In this document: piece after piece, positions 26,354 through 33,476 of the stretch
How the letters are laid out: the number at the start of each line of letters is the position of its first letter
Numbering within the stretch: position 1 is the stretch's first letter
Source: Bdellovibrionia bacterium
GTDB lineage: Bacteria > Bdellovibrionota > Bdellovibrionia > Bdellovibrionales > JAGQZY01
NCBI GenBank assembly: GCA_030427805.1
Contig: JAUICP010000002.1
Location: forward strand, 744,001 to 808,000
DNA: 64,000 nt
Reading direction: 5' to 3'
Program-made: the position numbers and the translations under genes
The notes under the pieces: generated by a model
The model's input: only the letters and a program-made list of their open reading frames with translations
Databases searched by the model: none
What the model was told of the DNA's origin: nothing

Positions 26354-27289
26354 ATGGGACTTATCAAGCTAAAACCGGAAGTACTAATTCAGTCGGGAAA
26401 TGCTATTTACAACGATGACATAAGGATTCACCTCGGGGAAATCATTTCTTCCTGGTTCAGTGACTCCGAGCTTTTTAGCTCAATGGTAAACATAGATCTC
26501 TATAAATCGACTTTCAAAAACTGGATTGCTTCGAGTCAATTAAATGAAATCAAGGGACTCGAAAGCTTTCCTCTGCAGTCCGTTAGTCTAGGTGTTACGC
26601 AGGCCATCGATCAATTTCACTTTCAAGCGATGTCGTCTGGTCGAAAAATTCGAGCCTTCCGCGGGGAGTATCCCTATTCGTGGCAAACCTGCCAGTTTAA
26701 ATACTCCGAAGATTTTATTGATGATCGTCCCTTAGAAGAGAACGACGCCGTTATTCTATCATATCCATTTAGCGGCAACGGAGGGAAGCACCCAAAAATG
26801 GATTGGCTCCTCAGCGAATGTGCGCGTTTAAATATTCCCGTTTTTTTGGATATGGCCTGGTTTGGAACCTGTGAGGGCATCAACATTGACCTGAGCCACC
26901 CGGCCATAACAACGGTCGCTTTTTCTTTAACAAAGGGGCTCACCTGTGGAAACTATCGTTCAGGAATGCGCTTTCAAAGGGACCATTTTAGTGATCTGCC
27001 AACGGATAAACTTGTTCTTCAAGATGAATGGAACCATAGCATTCATCTCAATTTGATGATCGGAATAGATCTTATGAAGAATTTTTCTGCCGATACTCAG
27101 GTTGAAAAATACAGAATTGATCAAAAAGAAGTCTGTACACACTTCGGGATTACTCCCAGCCAATGCGTTCACATAGCCACGAGCGATGATAGTAAATGGA
27201 ATGATTTTAGTCGCGATGGAGCTTTTAATAGAATTAATATAAGAGAAGCGATCAAAAAGCTGAGAAATGGAAAAAAGAGTGACAACTAG
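26354..27289 (+). CDS. Short PLP-dependent aminotransferase-fold protein
   Basis: A 311-residue protein with the landmarks of fold-type I aminotransferases: SLGVTQAID (glycine-loop region, about 78-86), FLDMAWFGTC with D166 for the PLP ring nitrogen, SLTKGL with K194 as Schiff-base lysine, and R206 in YRSGMRF at the position of the phosphate-binding Arg. Class I/II enzymes are usually 370-420 residues, so this is compact, missing much of the C-terminal small domain. It overlaps the next rSAM gene by 23 bases, which argues for a joint role, for example supplying or removing an amino group on the shared substrate. Confidence 0.72.
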   Translation: MGLIKLKPEVLIQSGNAIYNDDIRIHLGEIISSWFSDSELFSSMVNIDLYKSTFKNWIASSQLNEIKGLESFPLQSVSLGVTQAIDQFHFQAMSSGRKIRAFRGEYPYSWQTCQFKYSEDFIDDRPLEENDAVILSYPFSGNGGKHPKMDWLLSECARLNIPVFLDMAWFGTCEGINIDLSHPAITTVAFSLTKGLTCGNYRSGMRFQRDHFSDLPTDKLVLQDEWNHSIHLNLMIGIDLMKNFSADTQVEKYRIDQKEVCTHFGITPSQCVHIATSDDSKWNDFSRDGAFNRINIREAIKKLRNGKKSDN

Positions 27290-28478
27290 TTCAATTTCTA
27301 AAAATACCAGTAAGACGATTTGCCCACTCCCTTTCTTACACACCTATATTGAAGCAAATGGTTCCATCGTTGCCTGTTGTGAAGCTCAAGACACGATGCT
27401 TGGAAAAGAGAACGAGCCCCTGGAGACCATTTGGAATAATTCAAACTACAAAACGCTGAGAGCCCAATTAAGTTCGGGTGAAAAGCCCGAACTCTGTACA
27501 AAGTGCTGGAGAAACGAAGATCTTGGCGTAAAGTCCAATAGAGAAGAAGCATGGGAGTACTACGATTATTTGTTTGGAGAGGACACCGAGATCCATTGTA
27601 ATAGCGACTTTAGCGTCGATCGCTTGCCAATTGCCATTGAGGTCAAATGTAGCAACCTTTGCAACCTAAAGTGCAAAATGTGCCATCCCAAGAGTAGTAA
27701 TCGAATTATTGAAGACCGTGAGATTATAGACAAGTACCGACCCCAAATGCCCTGGTCTGATGGTGTACTTTCTGCCGAAAATAAAATAAACGAATTGATT
27801 CAGAGTGATGATAATTTTTTCGACAACCTTAGGCTTGTTCAATTCTCAGGGGGAGAGCCCCTTTTATCCGATGCTCAATTTGATTTTTTAAAAAAACTAC
27901 TAGAATATTCGCCAGATAAATATCAAATTCGATATGCAACGAATTTGACTCAAATTAATTATAGAGGCATTGACTATATTGAACTATGGAGGAAGTTTAA
28001 AAGCGTTAATATTAAGGTGAGTATTGATGGGATTAATGAGGTCTACGATTTCATCCGGTCTGGCTCCAGCTATGAAAAGGTCCATCGGAACATTACAAAA
28101 CTACTAAAAACTAAACCCGAAAATATTAATCTCAGCCTAGGCTTAACAACTCAAGCCTACAATGTATTCCAACTTCCTGATTTTTTTGACAAATATGAAA
28201 ACATCGTTGGTCCAGAGAACATTACCTATCACCTTTTGAGCGTCCCGAAGTTTTTGCGAGCCAGTGTCTATCCCGACGAAATAAAAAATTTAATTATCGA
28301 TAAACTTGCAGCTTCAGGCGATCGCTTCATAAAGACTATCAATGCATTGAAAAAAGACAACTTTGATGAAAAATTGTGGAACCAATTTTTAGGGTACACA
28401 AAAGACTTTGAAAAAAAATATCCTGGCGAAGTGAAGTTCACAAATATTTTGAAAAATAATTTAGGGATCGAAATCTAG
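27267..28478 (+). CDS. Twitch-domain radical SAM protein (copy 12)
   Basis: A 403-residue paralogue. Twitch C19, C37-C38, C77 and C80; core C132, C136 and C139, with an extra C128 four residues before the triad (VKCSNLCNLKC). SGGEP follows. The SIDGINEVYDFIRSG block is conserved. The C-terminal tail (YPGEVKFTNILKNNLGIEI) differs from the locus consensus. The start may be the ATG at 27267 or a GTG a few codons later; neither has a strong ribosome binding site, as expected for a coupled gene. The stop shares a CTAG with the stop of the convergent gene at 28475. Confidence 0.86.
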   Translation: MEKRVTTSSISKNTSKTICPLPFLHTYIEANGSIVACCEAQDTMLGKENEPLETIWNNSNYKTLRAQLSSGEKPELCTKCWRNEDLGVKSNREEAWEYYDYLFGEDTEIHCNSDFSVDRLPIAIEVKCSNLCNLKCKMCHPKSSNRIIEDREIIDKYRPQMPWSDGVLSAENKINELIQSDDNFFDNLRLVQFSGGEPLLSDAQFDFLKKLLEYSPDKYQIRYATNLTQINYRGIDYIELWRKFKSVNIKVSIDGINEVYDFIRSGSSYEKVHRNITKLLKTKPENINLSLGLTTQAYNVFQLPDFFDKYENIVGPENITYHLLSVPKFLRASVYPDEIKNLIIDKLAASGDRFIKTINALKKDNFDEKLWNQFLGYTKDFEKKYPGEVKFTNILKNNLGIEI

Positions 28479-29170
28479 GCCTGTTGCTTCCGAGTTTCTT
28501 GAAAAGATAGAAGATCACTTTCAACTTTATCAAAATCTACAGTCGGCCTCGATTCCTCTGTGTGACGATCCGATTTTACTAATTTAAAATGATCAACTCC
28601 AATACTCATTGCCAACTTATAGGCCTCGATCACTTGGTGCTGGTTGTGGCTAAATAATATGTACTTCCATTGAATATTTCCCTTGTGATACCTGCGGAGA
28701 GCTTTAATGCCACTAATAATGCTCGCCCAATCAGCATTAACTCGATATTTCTCGTTACTATCCTCTAACCCATCTATGCTAAATGAAAATTTATGGTATT
28801 TGTTCGTATGCTTACCAAGGTCTTCCCACCAATCTTCTTTCTTGTAACTACCATTGGTCTCAATCATCAATCTCATTTCAGGGTGATATTTCGATATATG
28901 GCTAATTATTTTTTTAAAATCGGGATGATAGATCGGATCTCCATACCCCCCACAAAAGATGAGTTGTTCTGCATCGGCATGATCGATAAATTTCAGCAAG
29001 GGCTCTGTTTCTAAAAATCCAGTATTCCAACTTTTGTCGCCAGTTATATTCATATTCCTCGGACACAGAGGGCAGCGCACCGGACAGCGCGTAGAAATTT
29101 CTAATTCGATTTTTCGAAATTTTTTAGCTCGCAAAAAGTTTTTAGAAAAATAATTAAAAACATTTAACAT
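28475..29170 (-). CDS. Radical SAM core protein, split from its auxiliary domain
   Basis: A 231-residue protein with C29-x3-C33-x2-C36 in a STRCPVRCPLCPR context, a CGGYGDP stretch where GGEP is usual, and an SFSIDGLEDSN strand. It contains no second cysteine-rich domain. The gene directly upstream encodes a separate auxiliary-cluster domain and ends in TAG immediately before this ATG, in the same reading frame. A GGGAAG sequence 7 bases before the ATG would allow independent initiation. The NPRNM-type core is more like stand-alone or SPASM-type rSAM enzymes than the twitch paralogues. Confidence 0.82.
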   Translation of the reverse strand: MLNVFNYFSKNFLRAKKFRKIELEISTRCPVRCPLCPRNMNITGDKSWNTGFLETEPLLKFIDHADAEQLIFCGGYGDPIYHPDFKKIISHISKYHPEMRLMIETNGSYKKEDWWEDLGKHTNKYHKFSFSIDGLEDSNEKYRVNADWASIISGIKALRRYHKGNIQWKYILFSHNQHQVIEAYKLAMSIGVDHFKLVKSDRHTEESRPTVDFDKVESDLLSFQETRKQQA

Positions 29171-29584
29171 CTAGAAACTTCCCGAACTCTTTTTTGCACC
29201 AACGACTCTAAACCCATTTCTACCGTCAAACTGACTATTGGGCTTAAACTTCTTTTCACAAAACTCGTAGCAGGTTTTCATAGGCTTTGTTTCGAAAGAC
29301 TCTATGAGCTCGTGCCAAAGTGGAGAATTCACTATTTCTTCTCGAGAGTTAAGTCTGATGTCGATTTGATCAAGTTTGTCGCCAAAGCGTTCGTCGAATT
29401 CTTTTTTCCCAAAGCCAACTCGGGTAAAGCAACAGGGATAATAGCGGTAGTCGCTACCAATCATGTGTAGCATATTTCCATCGAGACACTTAGGGTAGAG
29501 GTCAGAAAACCGATCTGGATCCGGCTCAGGAGCTTTCTCTTCAAAATAACCGGCCAATTTAGCCTTAATCTTACTCAAGAACAT
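29171..29584 (-). CDS. Stand-alone twitch/SPASM-like auxiliary-cluster domain
   Basis: A 137-residue protein with cysteines C33, C51-C52, C105 and C109. The pattern C...CC...C-x3-C is the same as in the N-terminal twitch of copy 2, and the stretch CLDGNMLHMIGSDYRYYPCC is typical of auxiliary FeS domains. The C-terminus (GFRVVGAKKSSGSF) is short and polar. A single in-frame TAG separates it from the rSAM core at 28475; reading through would give a 369-residue twitch-rSAM protein of usual architecture. It may act as a separate subunit. A TATAAT 6 bases upstream of the ATG suggests a leaderless message. Confidence 0.7.
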   Translation of the reverse strand: MFLSKIKAKLAGYFEEKAPEPDPDRFSDLYPKCLDGNMLHMIGSDYRYYPCCFTRVGFGKKEFDERFGDKLDQIDIRLNSREEIVNSPLWHELIESFETKPMKTCYEFCEKKFKPNSQFDGRNGFRVVGAKKSSGSF

Positions 29585-29590
29585 GCCCTA

Positions 29591-29596
29591 ATTATA
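29591..29596 (-). promoter_or_regulatory. -10 element placed for a leaderless transcript
   Basis: On the minus strand a perfect TATAAT is followed by six bases and then the ATG at 29584, so the expected transcription start coincides with the start codon. No good -35 hexamer is visible 16-18 bases upstream. Confidence 0.35.
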
Positions 29597-29683
29597 TACT
29601 ATTCAAATTCAATAAAAACCTTTAAAATCGTAAATTACAGGGATTGTTCATCAATACAGAATTTTCTCCAGGAAAGGCCTTAA

Positions 29684-30898
29684 ATGGGACGTAGCCCAAC
29701 ATTTTGCATTGTACCCTGGGTCCAGTTAGCAACAAATGCGACTGGTAGGTATAGGGTTTGCTGTAACAGTGTTCCTGGAATTAATCTCATCTTGGACTCC
29801 AATGACAAGCCTATGGTTGTGGAAAAGAATACTATTCAAGAGGCTTGGAACTCGAAGACCTATAAGAAACTACGCGAAGAACTCATTGCAGGAAAGCGCC
29901 CCGACATGTGTCAACGGTGTTTTCGTGAGGAGGACTCTGGTGTTCGCAGCGCTAGGCAAAGATGGAATGAAAAGTACCAATCGGAGCAAGAGCAAAATCC
30001 AAATCCTAAAATCGATGTTCGATACATTGATCTTCGGCTTGGAAACCTCTGCAATCTAAAATGCCGAATGTGTAACCCTTACGCCAGCAGTAAGTGGGTT
30101 GATGAGTGGAACAAGGTTGCTGATACCGCTGAGCTTGTTCCAAACAATCTTTTACCTGACAGTGAAATTGAGAGACTCAAAGGAATAGATTGGCCGGACA
30201 AGGATGAAACCTGGAAAAACCTTGAACCAATACTCTCGACCATCGAGGAAATATATTTAACCGGGGGAGAACCCTTACTTTCTTTGAAGCAAGTTGATTT
30301 TTTAACTAAGTTGGTGAACTCAGGGCAAGCAAAAGAGATTAAACTTAAGTACAACACGAACTTAACGGTACTTCCAAAGAGCCTTTTAAAGATTTGGCCA
30401 GAATTTAAAAGTGTGGTTCTCAATGTCAGTGTTGACGGCGTCGGAGCTCTCGACGAGTACATTCGAAATCCTACTCAATGGAACCGAGTCGAAGAGAATC
30501 TTAGAAAACTACATTCTTTAGAGGCGGAGTATTCTGGCATCGAACTTGGGATTCACACAACAGTTCAAATGTACAATATATTGCGACTCAGTGAAGTCAT
30601 CCAGTACTTCGAAAAGTCGTTTGGTCGAATCCCCTATCTCAATATTTTGAATCATCCCCAGTGCTTGAATATTCGAACACTTCCTCTCGATCTTAAAAAC
30701 AAAGCTAAAGAATCTCTTGAGGATTGGATCAATCAAATTGAAGTTCAGGAAGTCATTTCGTACATGCTCAAAGAGGATTGGACCGGCAAGTATCTTTCTG
30801 AGTTTATCGATTATACCCGAGCCATTGATAAAACTCGAAATGAAAATATCTTAAGTCTTATCCCCGAGTTTTCTAACCTATTTGAAAAAGAGTCTTAA
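29684..30898 (+). CDS. Twitch-domain radical SAM protein (copy 13)
   Basis: A 404-residue paralogue with AGGAAAGG 6 bases before the ATG. Twitch C8, C26-C27, C76 and C79; core C123, C127 and C130 (LGNLCNLKCRMC), TGGEP. The SVDGVGALDEYIRNPTQW block and the tail AIDKTRNENILSLIPEF make it one of the most canonical members. It is the right-hand end of the rSAM series. A lipoprotein gene follows after only 2 bases, so the two are cotranscribed. Confidence 0.88.
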   Translation: MGRSPTFCIVPWVQLATNATGRYRVCCNSVPGINLILDSNDKPMVVEKNTIQEAWNSKTYKKLREELIAGKRPDMCQRCFREEDSGVRSARQRWNEKYQSEQEQNPNPKIDVRYIDLRLGNLCNLKCRMCNPYASSKWVDEWNKVADTAELVPNNLLPDSEIERLKGIDWPDKDETWKNLEPILSTIEEIYLTGGEPLLSLKQVDFLTKLVNSGQAKEIKLKYNTNLTVLPKSLLKIWPEFKSVVLNVSVDGVGALDEYIRNPTQWNRVEENLRKLHSLEAEYSGIELGIHTTVQMYNILRLSEVIQYFEKSFGRIPYLNILNHPQCLNIRTLPLDLKNKAKESLEDWINQIEVQEVISYMLKEDWTGKYLSEFIDYTRAIDKTRNENILSLIPEFSNLFEKES

Positions 30899-30900
30899 CC

Positions 30901-31464
30901 ATGAAAATTTATTACTTCCTCAGTTATTTTGTACTCATCTACCTTGTGGCCTGCACGCCAGCTAAAGAGAAAGTCAAACAAGATTCTGTCGATGATTTTA
31001 TGGTTTCCATCGAAGAAGGTCCAAGTGAGGACACTCACTTTTTGCTTGTCACCAAATCTGGAGTTGAAAAGAAATACTACGCAAAGGACTTCGCGCAATA
31101 CTATCAAGATAATAAAAGTTTTTTCGATAGTTCCGATAATGCCGTAGCTGGCTTAGCCACGAGTTTTTTGCGAATTTACGATGTACAATACGATCTCGTG
31201 ACAGACCCATCGACTTTCGCCGCTGATTTTGATGATCGATATAATAAGCAGGTTGAAATTGACAAGGTTGAAGGAGCCGCAGCCCCCGGAGAAGTGCGCA
31301 TTACGAGTTTTGAAAAAAAGGATATGACAAAACTCCAAGCCCCTAAGCTCGAAAATGGCGAACTCGTCTTCTACGCTGAACACAATGATCAACAAAGAGT
31401 CTTTAAATTCACAGTTTCACTAGATCCAAAGAAGCCAGTTAATCCAGAAATTCAGGCATATTAA
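30901..31464 (+). CDS. Small lipoprotein of unknown function
   Basis: A 187-residue protein with a lipoprotein signal peptide: basic start (MK), hydrophobic core and lipobox LVAC with Cys at 18. The mature part is acidic and contains no motif I recognise. It begins 2 bases after rSAM copy 13, so its expression is probably tied to that gene; whether it takes part in the same process is unknown. It converges on the sulfatase-like gene with 6 bases between the stops. Confidence 0.65.
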   Translation: MKIYYFLSYFVLIYLVACTPAKEKVKQDSVDDFMVSIEEGPSEDTHFLLVTKSGVEKKYYAKDFAQYYQDNKSFFDSSDNAVAGLATSFLRIYDVQYDLVTDPSTFAADFDDRYNKQVEIDKVEGAAAPGEVRITSFEKKDMTKLQAPKLENGELVFYAEHNDQQRVFKFTVSLDPKKPVNPEIQAY

Positions 31465-31470
31465 TATAAT

Positions 31471-33201
31471 TCAGTCTTCTTTAGACCATTTAATTACTTT
31501 CTGTTCCTTGAGAACCCACTCTTTTCCCTGGGTCCACTCATACCTATAAAATGTATTTTCGAAACTTGTCCTTCCGAAATATAAGTACTCATCTTTCGCC
31601 TTGGAATAAAATCTGTAGCCAAGGCTCAAACTAATTGGTTTGCTCATTTGACTCTTATCGTAGAGATCTTTGCCTAGTGAGCTTGCCGAGTATTGGTTTT
31701 TTGACCAACCATTAGCACCGAGAACACTCGGAAAAAGATCAAGCAACTGCACCCCCAAGTCATTTTCTTTAAATACTCGATTCTTTTGTTCAGGAAAATA
31801 AATAAGCACTATTGGATTGGACCTTGAAAGGACAAGTTCATAATCATAGCCAAGTGGATTCTTATCAATAATTTGTCCACGACCAACAAATCCCTCGGGA
31901 ACAACGAACTTTTCATGCTCTCTTGCTCCGTGATCGCCATGAATTATAATCTGACTGCCATCGTGTCCACTATCTTTAATCATTTTCAAAAAACTAACTA
32001 TCTGCTTAATGGTGGCAATTATTTGATCTTTTCGGGCAACCGACTCCTCATCGCCTTTCCGCTCTCCGACATACCTTCCTTCACTGTTGAGTATAAAGGG
32101 TGAATGTGGATGCAAAAAATAGGCGTAAATATACTGAGAGTTTGAAGGAATAATTTTTAAGTCATTCTTAAGTTGCTCAAACTGTTCATAAGAAAAAAGT
32201 AAATTCTCATGTTCAGACAGTCCAACTATTAACTTTGGAAAGATAATAGAAAAAAAACTATTCAGTCTATGAATTAATATTTGAACGACTCTTTTTAAGA
32301 AGGTGGGAGTGACTCTGACTAGTGAATAGTTGAGCAATAGATACCCTCTAGAAAACCAAAGTAACGACGATCTAACAGTATCGTGCGAATGTTCGAAACT
32401 TGCAGCAGGAACACTAAATCGACGATCCGCAATATAGGTATGGACGGTGTAGCCCTTATTTCTGACCAAATTCAAAATACTGGAGTTGCGATAGGCTTCT
32501 CTAAAATCGGCAAAACTCCCCCCCTGCTCTTCAAGTAATTTCCCTGTCAAGGTGCTTACTACAGAGGCCTGGGTGTACTGATAGTTTGATAGAGCATTAA
32601 AGTAGATATGAAAGTTACTGAACTCTCTACGAAGCTCCGGATTTTCGTCAAAGATTTGTCTCAATTCGTGTCCCGAAAGAGAGTCAAAAATTAGGTGAAA
32701 GATATTTGGCTTGTTCTTTAAGATCGCTTGAGGTGGTTGGAGCACTTTCTCCTTAAAATTCTCGTAAAACAATGAAGAACCAAACAAGCCGAGTATCGCA
32801 ACGATAATTATCCCTGACACTAGGCTCCCTCGAATGTCGAATTTTCTAAAAAGAAAAAAGCTCCCAGACATAGTCAAGGTGATTACAAAAAGGTCGACTA
32901 CAATATCCCAAATTCCCACCTCGATGGTGGGAATTCCACCAAAAACAATGCTCAAGCCCGGAGATAAAACTAGATCGCTAATACCTATGTAAATAGCAGT
33001 CCCATAGAATAACCAAATATACCCTCTCAATTGTTTTCTAAGCCCAAAAATTAATAACAGAAAAATCAGTGCAACTGAACCGGGAACAAGGAGCGCGAAC
33101 CCAGCCCCTAATTCTTCTTTATTGCCCAAGAAAATTTGGGTGGGCACAAACAAGAACATCAAGGAAAAAGGGAGATAGAGTGACAGCCAATAGTATTTCA
33201 T
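31471..33201 (-). CDS. Membrane-bound alkaline-phosphatase-superfamily (sulfatase-like) protein
   Basis: A 576-residue protein with about five transmembrane helices in the first 145 residues and a large outer domain. NIFHLIFDSLSG (about 166-177) is the first metal-binding Asp block, YTQASVVSTLTG carries the likely Thr/Ser nucleophile, and HGDHGAREHE gives the Asp-His metal ligands. This layout matches lipoteichoic-acid-synthase or phosphoethanolamine-transferase-like enzymes that modify envelope polymers. No Cys-x-Pro-x-Arg sulfatase maturation motif is present, so it is not a substrate for a formylglycine-forming rSAM enzyme. The precise reaction is not determined. Confidence 0.75.
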   Translation of the reverse strand: MKYYWLSLYLPFSLMFLFVPTQIFLGNKEELGAGFALLVPGSVALIFLLLIFGLRKQLRGYIWLFYGTAIYIGISDLVLSPGLSIVFGGIPTIEVGIWDIVVDLFVITLTMSGSFFLFRKFDIRGSLVSGIIIVAILGLFGSSLFYENFKEKVLQPPQAILKNKPNIFHLIFDSLSGHELRQIFDENPELRREFSNFHIYFNALSNYQYTQASVVSTLTGKLLEEQGGSFADFREAYRNSSILNLVRNKGYTVHTYIADRRFSVPAASFEHSHDTVRSSLLWFSRGYLLLNYSLVRVTPTFLKRVVQILIHRLNSFFSIIFPKLIVGLSEHENLLFSYEQFEQLKNDLKIIPSNSQYIYAYFLHPHSPFILNSEGRYVGERKGDEESVARKDQIIATIKQIVSFLKMIKDSGHDGSQIIIHGDHGAREHEKFVVPEGFVGRGQIIDKNPLGYDYELVLSRSNPIVLIYFPEQKNRVFKENDLGVQLLDLFPSVLGANGWSKNQYSASSLGKDLYDKSQMSKPISLSLGYRFYSKAKDEYLYFGRTSFENTFYRYEWTQGKEWVLKEQKVIKWSKED

Positions 33202-33284
33202 ATTGAAATTTAATCGAAGTTTATGAAAGGAGCCAATAGATTTTTAAAACTTGATATCCGATATCCGACATCCGAAAGATTCAA

Positions 33285-33361
33285 TGGTAGGGGCTCCAGG
33301 ACTCGAACCTGGGATCCTCCGGTTATGAGCCGGATGCTTTAACCAGCTAAGCTAAGCCCCC
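33285..33361 (-). tRNA. tRNA with CAU anticodon (Met elongator or Ile2)
   Basis: On the minus strand a 77-base cloverleaf including an encoded CCA: acceptor GGGGGCT paired with AGCCCCT, D arm with GGTTAAAGC, anticodon stem TCCGG/CCGGA around CTCATAA, and T arm with GGTTCGAGTCC. The anticodon is CAT. The anticodon stem lacks the three stacked G-C pairs of initiator tRNA, so it is either elongator tRNA-Met or the lysidine-modified tRNA-Ile. Confidence 0.93.
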
Positions 33362-33476
33362 ACAGAAGAACCTTTGTTTTAATAGAGGGTTGTGAGTTTG
33401 GCAAGCCTAGAAATATTAGGTGATTCTAGCTACTTAAGGAGTCACTTTCGGGTCGTTTTGAAGCCCCAAAAAAGGG

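Noticed and set aside
31471-33201. The rSAM proteins as maturases of the nearby sulfatase-like protein
   Set aside because: The protein lacks a Cys/Ser-x-Pro-x-Arg maturation motif and has a Thr/Ser nucleophile context typical of phosphotransferase-like members. Fifteen maturases for one target is also implausible.
33252-33276. Short ATATCCGA-type direct repeats
   Set aside because: Only about three imperfect units near a tRNA 3' end; no array, spacer structure or known site.
33285-33361. Initiator tRNA-Met
   Set aside because: The anticodon stem TCCGG/CCGGA lacks the three consecutive G-C pairs next to the loop that mark initiator tRNA, and the first acceptor pair is G-U and not the C-A mismatch.
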